A stretch of DNA of 64,000 bases, from positions 1 through 64,000 of the forward strand of contig NZ_BMSA01000029.1 in NCBI RefSeq assembly GCF_014648915.1, in the 5' to 3' direction. The position numbers and the translations under genes are program-made. Shown here piece after piece: positions 18,874 to 26,882 of the stretch (positions within the stretch are counted from its first letter, which is position 1; each line of letters opens with the position of its first letter). The notes under the pieces were generated by a model that was not told the DNA's origin, ran no database searches, and saw only the letters and a list, made by a program, of their open reading frames with translations. Origin of the DNA: Streptomyces phaeofaciens. GTDB taxonomy: Bacteria; Actinomycetota; Actinomycetes; Streptomycetales; Streptomycetaceae.

Positions 18874-19962
18874 CTAGCCCAGCTCGTGCATCCAGCCGTG
18901 CTTGTCCTGCGCCGTGCCGCGCTGGATGTCCAGCAGGGCCTGGCGCAGCTTGAGGGTGACCTCGCCGGGCTCGCCGTCCGACTGCTGCCACTCGGAGCCG
19001 GTGCGCTTGACCGTGCCGACCGGGGTGATCACGGCGGCGGTGCCGCAGGCGAAGACCTCGGTCAGGGTGCCGTCGGCGGAGTTCCGCTGCCACTGGTCGA
19101 CGGAGACCCGGCCCTCCTCGGCCGTGTAGCCGAGGTCGCGCGCGACGGTGAGCAGGGAGTCACGGGTGACCCCCTCCAGGATGGAACCGGTGAGGGACGG
19201 CGTGATGATCTTGTCGCCGTACACGAAGTACAGGTTCATGCCGCCCAGTTCCTCGACCCACTTGCGCTCGACCGCGTCGAGGTAGCAGACCTGGGCGCAG
19301 CCCTGCTGGGCGGCCTCGGCCTGGGCGAGCAGGGAGGCGGCGTAGTTGCCGCCGGTCTTGGCGTCGCCCATGCCGCCGGGGACGGCGCGGACGTGGTCCT
19401 CGGAGACCCAGATGGAGACCGGCTTCACGCCGCCGGGGAAGTAGGCGCCGGCCGGGGAGGCGATCACCAGGAAGAGGTACTCGTTGGCCGGCTTCACGCC
19501 CAGGCCGACCTCGGTCGCGATCATGAAGGGCCGCAGGTAGAGGGACTCCTCGCCGCCGTGCGCGGGCACCCAGTCCTTGTCCTGGGCGACCAGCGCGTCA
19601 CAGGCCGCGATGAAGGTCTCGACCGGCAGCTCGGGCATCGCCAGCCGGCGCGCGGACGCCTGGAAGCGCTGGGCGTTGCGGTCCGGGCGGAAGGTGGCGA
19701 CCGAGCCGTCGGGGCGGCGGTAGGCCTTCAGGCCCTCGAAGATCTCCTGGGCGTAGTGCAGGACGGTGGTGGCCGGGTCGAGCGGGATCGGCGCGTACGG
19801 GACGAGCTGGCCGTCGTGCCAGCCGCGGCCCTCGGTCCACTTGATCGTCACCATGTGGTCGGTGAAGTGGCGGCCGAACCCGGGGTTCGCCAGCAGGGCC
19901 TCCCGCTCGGTGGCGGCGAGAGGGCTGGCGGAAGGCTTGAGCTCGATCGTGGGCGTCGTCAT
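18874..19962 (-). CDS. ilvE: Branched-chain amino acid aminotransferase
   Basis: 362 aa, class IV PLP fold. Visible motifs are HYAQEIFEGLKAYRRPDGS, YLRPFMIATE, and GDAKTGGNYAAS where the Lys carries PLP, then QVCYLDAVERKWVEELGGMN and EVFACGTAAVITPVG. It transfers the amino group between glutamate and the keto acids of Leu, Ile and Val, the last step of their synthesis. Length is normal for the long branch of BCATs. A GAAGGA site precedes the ATG at 19962. leuB lies upstream on the same strand, separated by 240 bases that include a terminator. Confidence 0.97.
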   Translation of the reverse strand: MTTPTIELKPSASPLAATEREALLANPGFGRHFTDHMVTIKWTEGRGWHDGQLVPYAPIPLDPATTVLHYAQEIFEGLKAYRRPDGSVATFRPDRNAQRFQASARRLAMPELPVETFIAACDALVAQDKDWVPAHGGEESLYLRPFMIATEVGLGVKPANEYLFLVIASPAGAYFPGGVKPVSIWVSEDHVRAVPGGMGDAKTGGNYAASLLAQAEAAQQGCAQVCYLDAVERKWVEELGGMNLYFVYGDKIITPSLTGSILEGVTRDSLLTVARDLGYTAEEGRVSVDQWQRNSADGTLTEVFACGTAAVITPVGTVKRTGSEWQQSDGEPGEVTLKLRQALLDIQRGTAQDKHGWMHELG

Positions 19963-20153
19963 GAGTGGTTGTCCTTCACCGGTTGTAGTGACGGGCCGCG
20001 CTCACGTCCGCACGGCCGGTGGCCAGTGCTAGGACGTCCGAGCATTCCCTCATTCCGCGGCTCCGCGTTCGATTATCGCAAGCGGGGTCCGAGGAAGAAA
20101 ACGGCGTGAATGCGACCCAGGGGATGATGGTGGCACCCGGCGGGGGACATGCG

Positions 20154-20188
20154 GAAGCCGCCGGGCGCTGATGCGACCCGACGGCTTC
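20154..20188 (-). terminator. Terminator of leuB
   Basis: GAAGCCG-C-CGGG pairs with CCCG-A-CGGCTTC (20154-20165 with 20177-20188), with one internal mismatch, 15 bases after the leuB stop on the minus strand. It separates leuB transcription from ilvE. Confidence 0.65.
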
Positions 20189-20202
20189 TTGCGCTCGGAG
20201 GG

Positions 20203-21246
20203 TCAGCCGGTTACGCGTACCGCGAGCGCGTCGCCGATCTCGGCGGTGGAGCGGGCGGCCTTGCCGGTGCGCTCCGCGAGGTCGGCGGAGACGGCGTCCT
20301 CGATGCGGGCCGCCTCGGCCTCGTAGCCGAGGTGGCGCAGCAGGAGGGCGACGGACAGGACCGTGGCGGAGGGGTCGGCCTTGCCCTGGCCGGCGATGTC
20401 GGGCGCGGAGCCGTGGACGGGCTCGAACATCGACGGGAACTCGCCGGACGGGTTGATGTTCCCGCTCGCGGCGACGCCGATACCGCCGGAGACGGCCGCG
20501 GCGAGGTCGGTGATGATGTCGCCGAAGAGGTTGTCGGTGACGATGACGTCGAACCGGCCCGGGTCGGTGACCAGGTAGATCGTGGCCGCGTCGACGTGGA
20601 TGTAGTCCGTGGTGACCTCGGGGAACTCCGCGGCGACCTTGTTGAAGATGTTGGTCCACAGGTGACCGGCGAAGGTCAGCACGTTGTTCTTGTGGACGAG
20701 CGTGAGCTTCTTGCGCGGGCGGGCCTGGGCGCGGGCGAACGCGTCGCGGACCACGCGCTCGACACCGAAGGCCGTGTTCACGGAGACCTCGGTGGCGACC
20801 TCGTGCGCGGTGCCCTTGCGAATGGTGCCGCCGTTGCCGGTGTACGGGCCCTCGGTGCCCTCGCGGACGACCACGAAGTCGATCTGCGGCTCACCGGCGA
20901 GGGGGGTCGCCACACCCGGGAGCAGCTTGCTCGGGCGCAGGTTCACATGGTGGTCGAAGGCGAAGCGGAGCTTGAGCAGGAAGCCGCGCTCCAGGACGCC
21001 GGAGGGGACCGACGGGTCGCCAATGGCGCCCAGCAGGATCGCGTCGTGCTGCTTCAGCGCGTCGAGGTCGGCGTCGGTGAGGGTCTCACCGGTGTCGTGG
21101 TACCGCCGGGCGCCGAAGTCGTAGTCCTTGGTCTCCAGCTTCACATCCTGCGGAAGGACGGCGGAGAGGACCTTGAGACCTTCGGCCACGACCTCCTGGC
21201 CGATGCCGTCACCGGGAATCACTGCGAGATTGATGCTGCGAGACAT
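20203..21246 (-). CDS. leuB: 3-isopropylmalate dehydrogenase
   Basis: 347 aa, decarboxylating dehydrogenase family. LAVIPGDGIGQEVVAEGLKV at the N-terminus, LLKLRFAFDHHVNLRP for substrate contact, FVVVREGTEGPYTG, and the NAD site MFEPVHGSAPDIAGQGKADP are all present. It oxidises 3-isopropylmalate to 2-ketoisocaproate in leucine synthesis. The short domain arrangement and the YTGNGG segment fit the actinobacterial LeuB form. A gene for a 43-aa protein lies 147 bases upstream on the same strand. Confidence 0.97.
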   Translation of the reverse strand: MSRSINLAVIPGDGIGQEVVAEGLKVLSAVLPQDVKLETKDYDFGARRYHDTGETLTDADLDALKQHDAILLGAIGDPSVPSGVLERGFLLKLRFAFDHHVNLRPSKLLPGVATPLAGEPQIDFVVVREGTEGPYTGNGGTIRKGTAHEVATEVSVNTAFGVERVVRDAFARAQARPRKKLTLVHKNNVLTFAGHLWTNIFNKVAAEFPEVTTDYIHVDAATIYLVTDPGRFDVIVTDNLFGDIITDLAAAVSGGIGVAASGNINPSGEFPSMFEPVHGSAPDIAGQGKADPSATVLSVALLLRHLGYEAEAARIEDAVSADLAERTGKAARSTAEIGDALAVRVTG

Positions 21247-21393
21247 GCGGGAACCCTACTCCTCGTCCCATGGGATGACACGGACCGTCCGCCATGCGGA
21301 CATCAGGAGTCGAGGTGCGGCGGGGTCCGACGTCCCGTTCGAGACCCCGCCGCGCCCCGTGCGGGTGCGGCTCCCGGATTGGAGAGGCCGGCC

Positions 21394-21525
21394 CTACAGG
21401 TGGCCGGTCTCGCCGCCGTTGTCGCGGCGGTCGAGGGCGCGCTGGAGGGCCGCGGCGGCGTTCTTGCGGTCGGACTCGCTCGTGCGGGAGGTGTGACGGA
21501 CGCGGCGGACGGTCGTCTCGGCCAT
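21394..21525 (-). CDS. Small basic protein (43 aa) upstream of leuB
   Basis: 43 residues: MAETTVRRVRHTSRTSESDR, then an Ala-rich helix with KNAAAALQRALDRRDNGG and a hydrophilic end. A clear AAGGAG stands 9 bases before the ATG at 21525, and codon usage is typical of the genome. The N-terminal half is basic with Ser/Thr, the second half a predicted amphipathic helix. I recall similar small proteins beside leuB in other Streptomyces but know no function. It could be co-transcribed with leuB. Confidence 0.7.
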   Translation of the reverse strand: MAETTVRRVRHTSRTSESDRKNAAAALQRALDRRDNGGETGHL

Positions 21526-21898
21526 GGGAAATCGACTCCTTCGAAGACCAGGGAGTGCGGAAGGGGTTACGAGACGCCGGAGGGCGGGGAGCGGGGCCGC
21601 AGGGGTTGCCTGCACGGGGGTCCGGCTCACGACCGCCATTCGCTGGATCGAGCGAGACGTTCGGCTCCTACAAAGTTAAGGGAGGAGCACGCGCATGTCT
21701 CCACAGTTACTCGGACTTCCTACTATCTGAGACAGGTCCTCGGGCCACACGGCGGCGACCTGCGGTTTCATGGACACCCGCACGACGGGGACACGGTGGG
21801 GGTCCTGGTGCGGGGGTCGCCCGGGCACTGATCGTCCACACGACTGATCCTCCGCGCGGCGTGTGGCATCGCCGTGCGGCCGAGGGAACGGTGAGGGC
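21526..21898. other. Intergenic region with two overlapping tiny ORFs
   Basis: 373 bases without a normal gene. An A/T-rich part (21665-21735) has, on the plus strand, GGGAGGAG then an 11-codon ORF (21695-21730, MSPQLLGLPTI, with a TTA codon). On the minus strand it has GGAG then a 6-codon ORF (21676-21696, MRVLLP). See findings. Confidence 0.5.
21695..21730 (+). CDS. Putative 11-aa ORF with strong ribosome site and TTA codon
   Basis: ATG TCT CCA CAG TTA ... ATC TGA, preceded at 7 bases by GGGAGGAG (21680-21687). The ribosome site is among the best in the window. The rare TTA leucine codon would make translation depend on bldA tRNA. It may be a leader or upstream ORF for the DUF5988 gene 168 bases downstream, or chance. 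Confidence 0.3.
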   Translation: MSPQLLGLPTI

Positions 21899-22108
21899 AT
21901 GAGCGACAAGGCCAAGGCACTTCTCGAGGGCGGCCCGGACGATCTGCCCGACCGGATCGTCCCGATCACCGCCGCACCCGGAGCGGACCTGAAGATCGAG
22001 CTGCGCAACGGCTACGAGCACTTCCGGCCCACCGGCCGCCTGAGCGACACGCCGGAGGGCCGGTTGCCGGTGTACGAATGGTGGGAGCGGACGGAGATGC
22101 CCGGCTAG
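21899..22108 (+). CDS. DUF5988-like small protein
   Basis: 69 aa from the ATG at 21899. The sequence (ALLEGGPDDLPDRIV, KIELRNGYEHFRPTGR, LPVYEWWERTEMPG) matches the short Streptomyces DUF5988-type proteins, which carry GGP...P near the start and GYEHF in the middle. Function is unknown; related genes often lie near secondary-metabolite or regulatory genes. It is followed by a strong hairpin. Confidence 0.7.
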   Translation: MSDKAKALLEGGPDDLPDRIVPITAAPGADLKIELRNGYEHFRPTGRLSDTPEGRLPVYEWWERTEMPG

Positions 22109-22179
22109 GGGGTGTCTCGGCAGCCTGACCGGCCGGACGGGTCCCAGGACCGAACGGCGGAAGGACGGGCACGCACCAA

Positions 22180-22204
22180 GGGGCCGGGCGATCCGCCCGG
22201 CCCC
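22180..22204. terminator. Bidirectional terminator between DUF5988 gene and pruA
   Basis: Perfect 11-bp stem (22180-22190 with 22194-22204) and a 3-base loop in the gap between converging genes, 18 bases after the pruA stop on the minus strand. Confidence 0.75.
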
Positions 22205-22222
22205 TGCGCATCCGGCTGCTCG

Positions 22223-23854
22223 TCAGCCCATGTGCGGGTACCCGTAGTCGGTCGGGGCGACCAGGGTCTCCTTGATGGCGCGGGTCAGCGTCCAGCGCAT
22301 CAGGTTCTGCGGGGCACCCGCCTTGTCGTTGGTGCCGGAGGCACGGCCGCCGCCGAAGGGCTGCTGGCCGACGACGGCGCCGGTGGACTTGTCGTTGATG
22401 TAGAAGTTGCCGGCCGCGTAGCGCAGCTTCTCCATCGTGTACGCGGCCGCCGCGCGGTCGCCGGAGATGACCGAGCCGGTGAGCGCGTAGTCGGACGCCG
22501 ACTCCATCTGGGTCAGCATCTCGTCGTACTTGTCGTCCTCATAGACGTGCACGGCGAGGAACGGGCCGAAGTACTCGGTCGTGAAGACCTCGTTCTCCGG
22601 GTCCGTGCACTCGACGACGGTCGGGCGCACGAAGTAGCCGACGGAGTCGTCGTACGTGCCGCCCGCGACGATCGTGCAGGTCGGGTCGGCCTTCGCGCGG
22701 TCGATGGCCGCCTTGTTCTTGGCGAAGGACCGCTCGTCGATGACCGCGCCGATGAAGTTCGACAGGTCGGTGACGTCACCCATGGTCAGGTAGTCGACCT
22801 CGGCCGCGAACTCCTCCTTGAAACCGGAGTTCCAGATGGAGGCCGGGATGTAGGCGCGGGAGCTCGCCGAGCACTTCTGGCCCTGGTACTCGAAGGAACC
22901 ACGGGTCAGGGCGGTCTTCAGGACCGCGCGGTCGGCCGACGGGTGGGCGACGACGAAGTCCTTGCCGCCGGTCTCGCCGACGAGACGCGGGTAGGAGCGG
23001 TACTTCTCGATGTTGTTGCCGACCGTCTTCCACAGGTACTGGAAGGTCTTGGTCGAGCCGGTGAAGTGAATGCCGGCCAGGTCGCGGTGTTCCAGGGCGA
23101 CCTTGGAGACCTCGATGCCGTCACCGGTGACGAGGTTGATGACGCCCTTGGGCAGGCCCGCCTCCTCCAGGAGCTGCATCAGCAGCACGGCGGCGTGGGT
23201 CTGCGTCGGGGACGGCTTCCAGACGACGACGTTGCCCATGAGCGCCGGAGCGGTGGGCAGGTTGCCCGCGATCGCCGTGAAGTTGAAGGGCGTGATCGCG
23301 TAGACGAAGCCCTCCAGCGGACGGTGGTCCATTCGGTTCCACACGCCCGGGGAGTTCGCCGGCGGCTGCTCGGCGAGGATCTGACGGGCGTAGTGGACGT
23401 TGAAGCGCCAGAAGTCGACGAGCTCGCAGGGGGTGTCGATCTCGGCCTGCTGGGCGGTCTTCGACTGGCCGAGCATGGTGGAGGCGGCCAGCGTCTCGCG
23501 CCAGGGCCCCGCCAGCAGCTCGGCGGCACGCAGGATGATCGCCGCGCGGTCGTCGAAGGACATCGCGCGCCAGGCGGGGGCGGCGGCGAGGGCCGCGTCG
23601 ACGGCGTCCTGGGCGTCCGCTTGCGTGGCGTTGGCGTAGGTGCCGATGCGCGCCTTGTGGTTGTGCGGCTGCACGACGTCGAAACGCTCGCCGCGACCCA
23701 TCCGCTTCTCGCCGCCGATGGTCATCGGCAGCTCGATCGGGTTGTCGGCCAGCTCCTTGAGCTTGGCCTCCAGCCGGACGCGCTCGGGCGAGCCGGGGGC
23801 GTAGCCGTGCACCGGCTCGTTGACGGGGGTGGGGACCTGGGTCACAGCGTCCAT
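22223..23854 (-). CDS. pruA: L-glutamate gamma-semialdehyde dehydrogenase
   Basis: 543 aa aldehyde dehydrogenase of the delta-1-pyrroline-5-carboxylate type. Motifs: ITPFNFTAIAGNLPTAPALMGN, FTGSTKTFQYLWKTVG, LVGETGGKDFVV with the catalytic Glu, and YQGQKCSASSRAYIP with the nucleophilic Cys. It oxidises glutamate semialdehyde to glutamate with NAD+, the second step of proline use. It follows the proline dehydrogenase gene by 39 bases on the same strand, so they form a put-type operon. Confidence 0.96.
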   Translation of the reverse strand: MDAVTQVPTPVNEPVHGYAPGSPERVRLEAKLKELADNPIELPMTIGGEKRMGRGERFDVVQPHNHKARIGTYANATQADAQDAVDAALAAAPAWRAMSFDDRAAIILRAAELLAGPWRETLAASTMLGQSKTAQQAEIDTPCELVDFWRFNVHYARQILAEQPPANSPGVWNRMDHRPLEGFVYAITPFNFTAIAGNLPTAPALMGNVVVWKPSPTQTHAAVLLMQLLEEAGLPKGVINLVTGDGIEVSKVALEHRDLAGIHFTGSTKTFQYLWKTVGNNIEKYRSYPRLVGETGGKDFVVAHPSADRAVLKTALTRGSFEYQGQKCSASSRAYIPASIWNSGFKEEFAAEVDYLTMGDVTDLSNFIGAVIDERSFAKNKAAIDRAKADPTCTIVAGGTYDDSVGYFVRPTVVECTDPENEVFTTEYFGPFLAVHVYEDDKYDEMLTQMESASDYALTGSVISGDRAAAAYTMEKLRYAAGNFYINDKSTGAVVGQQPFGGGRASGTNDKAGAPQNLMRWTLTRAIKETLVAPTDYGYPHMG

Positions 23855-23893
23855 GAGATCCGTAACTCCTTGACTTGAGCGGGTGGTTCGGGC

Positions 23894-24820
23894 TCAGCCC
23901 TTGGACAGCATGCTGCGGACGAAGAAGCGCAGGTTCGCCGGCTTCTCCGCGAGGCGCCGCATGAAGTAGCCGTACCAGTCGGTGCCGTACGCCGTGTAGA
24001 CGCGCATGCGGTGGCCCTCGGCGGCGAGCCGCAGGTGCTCCTCGCCGCGGATGCCGTACAGCATCTGGAACTCGTACTCGTCGAGCTTGCGGCCGGCCTT
24101 GCGGGCGAGTTCCTGGGCGATGGAGATCAGGCGCGGGTCGTGGGACCCGATCATCGGGTACCCCTCGCCCTCCATGAGCGTGCGCAGGACACGGACGTAC
24201 GCCTTGTCGATCTCGTGCTTCTGCTGGTAGGCGACCTCGGCGGGCTCCTTGTACGCGCCCTTGACGAGGCGGACGCGGCTGCCGTTCGCGGCGAGGCGGC
24301 GGGCGTCGGACTCGGTGCGGAAGAGGTAGGCCTGGATGACGCAGCCGGTCTGCGGGAAGTCCTTCCGCAGCTCCTCGTGGATGGCGAACATCGAGTCGAG
24401 GGTGGTGTGGTCCTCGGCGTCGAGGGTGACGGTGGTGCCGATCGCGGCGGCGGCCTCGACGACCGGGCGGACGTTGGCGAGGGCCAGCTCGTGCCCGCCC
24501 TCCAGCGCCTGGCCGAACATGGAGAGCTTCACCGACATCTCGACCCGCTCGCCCAGGCCGAGGTCGCGCAGCCGGTCGATCAGCGCCAGATAGGCGTCGC
24601 GGGCGGCGGTGGCCTGCTCGGGGGTGGTGATGTCCTCGCCGACGACGTCCATCGTCAGCTCCAGGCCGCGGTCCGTGAGCTCCTCGACGATCGGGACGAT
24701 GTCGTCGACGGTCTCACCGGGGATGAAGCGGTCGACGACCTGCTTCGTCACCGGAGCCGCCGAGATCAGGCGTCGCATCCGGTCGCTTCGCGACGCGGCG
24801 AGAATCACGGGACCCAGCAC
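23894..24820 (-). CDS. Proline dehydrogenase
   Basis: 308 aa from a GTG at 24820 with GGAGGTG 4 bases upstream; earlier in-frame starts lack such a site. A single-domain PRODH barrel: TMDVVGEDITTPEQA, VKLSMFGQAL, VTLDAEDHTTLDS, RLVKGAYKEPAE, and the flavin/substrate segment FQMLYGIRGEEH followed by YGTDWYGYFMRRLAE. It oxidises proline to pyrroline-5-carboxylate using FAD and passes electrons to the membrane quinone pool. Paired with pruA, and divergent from a PucR-type regulator across an inverted repeat. Confidence 0.95.
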   Translation of the reverse strand: MLGPVILAASRSDRMRRLISAAPVTKQVVDRFIPGETVDDIVPIVEELTDRGLELTMDVVGEDITTPEQATAARDAYLALIDRLRDLGLGERVEMSVKLSMFGQALEGGHELALANVRPVVEAAAAIGTTVTLDAEDHTTLDSMFAIHEELRKDFPQTGCVIQAYLFRTESDARRLAANGSRVRLVKGAYKEPAEVAYQQKHEIDKAYVRVLRTLMEGEGYPMIGSHDPRLISIAQELARKAGRKLDEYEFQMLYGIRGEEHLRLAAEGHRMRVYTAYGTDWYGYFMRRLAEKPANLRFFVRSMLSKG

Positions 24821-24938
24821 GGGGCACCTCCACATACCAACCCATACGAGGCCGAGCCCGACGATCCGGGAACGGCACGGAGAACCACCGTGAAACCTAA
24901 GGATCCCTCCGATCGTCGGCCATCGACAGCTGTCACGC

Positions 24939-24953
24939 ATCCGTGCCACGGAT
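24939..24953. promoter_or_regulatory. Candidate operator between proline dehydrogenase and its regulator
   Basis: Perfect inverted repeat ATCCGTG-C-CACGGAT in the divergent intergenic region. It is a likely binding site for the PucR-type regulator, controlling both directions (inference). Confidence 0.55.
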
Positions 24954-25001
24954 CTCAGACATATGTATGAAGGGCCTGCGGGGATGGGAGAGAATGCCCA
25001 G

Positions 25002-26168
25002 GTGACGTCCGAACACAGGGGTGACTACCAGGAGCTCGTCGACGAGATCTCCGAGCTGCTCGGCGCCCCCGCGACCCTGGAGAACCGGGACTTCGAGCTG
25101 ATCGCCTTCGGCGCGTACGACAGCGAGGACGAGCTGGACGCGGCCGCGCTGGACCCGGTACGCACCCGCTCGATCCTGACCCGGCGCTCGACGGCGGCCG
25201 TCCGCACCTGGTTCGAGGGCTTCGGCATCACCCGGGCGACCGGCCCGGTCCGCATCCCGCCCACCCCCGAGGCGGGTGTGTACCGGGGGCGCGTCTGCCT
25301 CCCCGTGCGCCATCGGGGTGTCGTCCTCGGTTACGTCTGGCTGCTGGACGACGATCCGGGCCCCTCGCAGGCCCAGCTGGCGGCCGCGATGGAGGTGGCC
25401 GGGCGGATCGGCGCGCTGCTCGCGGACGAGGCCCAGCACGGGGCGGACCTCACCCGGGAGCTGCGGGCGGTGCTGACCGCCGAGCGCGGCTGGCAGCGGG
25501 ACATGGCGGTGGCCGAGCTGCACACGGCGCTCGGCACCCGCGCCGACGTCCCGCACACGGTGGTGTGCGTGGCCCCCTGGCCGTCCGCCGACCCCGACGA
25601 GGCACCCTCCCTGCGCACGCTCCCGGGGGCCACGGCCCTGTGCACGGTGCCGTGGGGGGAGACGGGCCAGTGCCTGGCGGTGCTGGTGCGGCTGCGCTCG
25701 GCGGACGTGCTGACCCCGGCGGGCGCGGTGGCGTCCCGGCTGCTGGAGCGGGCGCCCGGGGCGGCCGCGGGCATCGCCGCCGGACGGGCGGGGCTGGCCG
25801 GGCTGGGCACGGTCTGGCAGGAGGCGGCGGCCTCCGCGCGGGCGGCGCTCGCCGAACCCCGGCTGGGCCCGGTCGCCCACTGGGCGTCGATCGGCCCGTT
25901 CCGCCTGCTCACGGCCCTGCCCCGGGAGAGCGCCCAGGACCCCGCCGTACACGCCCTGTTGACGCCCGCGCACCGCGAACTCGCCCGTACCGCCGAGGTG
26001 TACCTCGACCGCGCGGGCCAGGCCGGCCGTACCGCCGCCGAACTGGGCATCCACCGCCAGACGTTGTACTACCGGCTGTCCCGGGTGGAGCAGTTGACGG
26101 GCCTGGACCTGGACGACGGCGAGGACCGGCTGCTGCTGCACATGACGCTGAAGGCGGCCCGGCTCTGA
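25002..26168 (+). CDS. PucR family transcriptional regulator (proline utilisation)
   Basis: About 388 aa from a GTG at 25002, preceded by GGGAG; ATGs at 24963 and 24984 are in frame and possible. The N-terminal two thirds is a GAF-like/CdaR-type sensory region (LVDEISELLGAPATLENRDFEL ... LPVRHRGVVLGYVWLLDD). The C-terminus carries the PucR helix-turn-helix: AEVYLDRAGQAGRTAAELGIHRQTLYYRLSRVEQLTGLDL. Divergent orientation from proline dehydrogenase-pruA suggests a proline-responsive activator comparable to PutR/PruR of other actinobacteria. Confidence 0.88.
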   Translation: MTSEHRGDYQELVDEISELLGAPATLENRDFELIAFGAYDSEDELDAAALDPVRTRSILTRRSTAAVRTWFEGFGITRATGPVRIPPTPEAGVYRGRVCLPVRHRGVVLGYVWLLDDDPGPSQAQLAAAMEVAGRIGALLADEAQHGADLTRELRAVLTAERGWQRDMAVAELHTALGTRADVPHTVVCVAPWPSADPDEAPSLRTLPGATALCTVPWGETGQCLAVLVRLRSADVLTPAGAVASRLLERAPGAAAGIAAGRAGLAGLGTVWQEAAASARAALAEPRLGPVAHWASIGPFRLLTALPRESAQDPAVHALLTPAHRELARTAEVYLDRAGQAGRTAAELGIHRQTLYYRLSRVEQLTGLDLDDGEDRLLLHMTLKAARL

Positions 26169-26187
26169 TGTCGCCCGGCCGGCCGGG

Positions 26188-26784
26188 TCAGCGGTTCGTG
26201 GCGCCCTCGACGATCCGGCGCAGCCCCTCGGTGAGCGCGTCGGCGTCGGGCGCGGTCTTGGGATCGAAGGTCCACTGCGCGATGAGGCCCAGCATCAGGG
26301 TGGTGTAGAAGCTGCCGAGGGTGTCCGCGGTGTCGTCCGTGACCTCCTCCTCGGGCACGCCCATGAGCAGCGAGACGAAACCGCGCGATCCCTCGCGCTG
26401 GGCCCGCGCCAACTCGTCGCGCACACCCGGCAGTTGGTCGCCCATGACGACGATCTCCATACTGAGCCGCCAGAGCGAGCCGGGTTCCCGCATGGTGGCG
26501 ACGACGTTCGCCCACACCGCCCGGAACCGTTCCAGGGATCCCGGCCCGCCCGGCAGTTCGGCCGGCCGCTCGTCCGCCCCGCCCCCCTCGAAGGCGCCGG
26601 ACAGTTCCTCCACCAGCGTCACGTAGGCCTGGGCCAGCAGCGCGTCCTTCGAGCCGTAGTGATAGCCGATCGAGGCGAGGTTGGTCCCCGACTCCTTCAC
26701 GATGTCGCGCGCGGTCGTGCGCGCGAACCCCTTCTCCAGCAGGCAGCGCTTGGCGCCTTCGAGCAGATCCTCGCGGTGTCCCAT
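26188..26784 (-). CDS. TetR family regulator of the divergent MFS pump
   Basis: 198 aa. HTH at residues 5-50: LLEGAKRCLLEKGFARTTARDIVKESGTNLASIGYHYGSKDALL. The rest is the helical ligand domain, with a C-terminal SFYTTLMLGLIAQWTFDP segment that lines the pocket in this branch. It is divergent from the MFS gene with 98 bases between, and probably represses both. A 14-base palindrome (26174-26187) abuts its stop codon, facing the converging PucR gene. Confidence 0.9.
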   Translation of the reverse strand: MGHREDLLEGAKRCLLEKGFARTTARDIVKESGTNLASIGYHYGSKDALLAQAYVTLVEELSGAFEGGGADERPAELPGGPGSLERFRAVWANVVATMREPGSLWRLSMEIVVMGDQLPGVRDELARAQREGSRGFVSLLMGVPEEEVTDDTADTLGSFYTTLMLGLIAQWTFDPKTAPDADALTEGLRRIVEGATNR

Positions 26785-26819
26785 GCGGGCCAGCGTACCC
26801 GAGGATCCATACAGGCGTC

Positions 26820-26849
26820 CTAGACGAATGATTTATACGTTCGTTCTAG
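26820..26849. promoter_or_regulatory. Operator-like inverted repeat in tetR-MFS region
   Basis: CTAGA-CGAA (26820-26828) and TTCG-T-TCTAG (26840-26849) form an inverted repeat with one bulged base. The right arm overlaps the MFS -35 element, as expected for a TetR repressor site. Confidence 0.55.
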
Positions 26850-26875
26850 ACAACCGTTTAAGACGCTCGTATAGT
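26847..26875 (+). promoter_or_regulatory. MFS gene promoter, probably leaderless
   Basis: TAGACA (26847-26852), 17 bases, TATAGT (26870-26875). The ATG begins 7 bases after the -10 box, so transcription should start at or next to the A of the start codon, giving a leaderless mRNA; no Shine-Dalgarno is present. Confidence 0.65.
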
Positions 26876-26882
26876 CCTGGGC

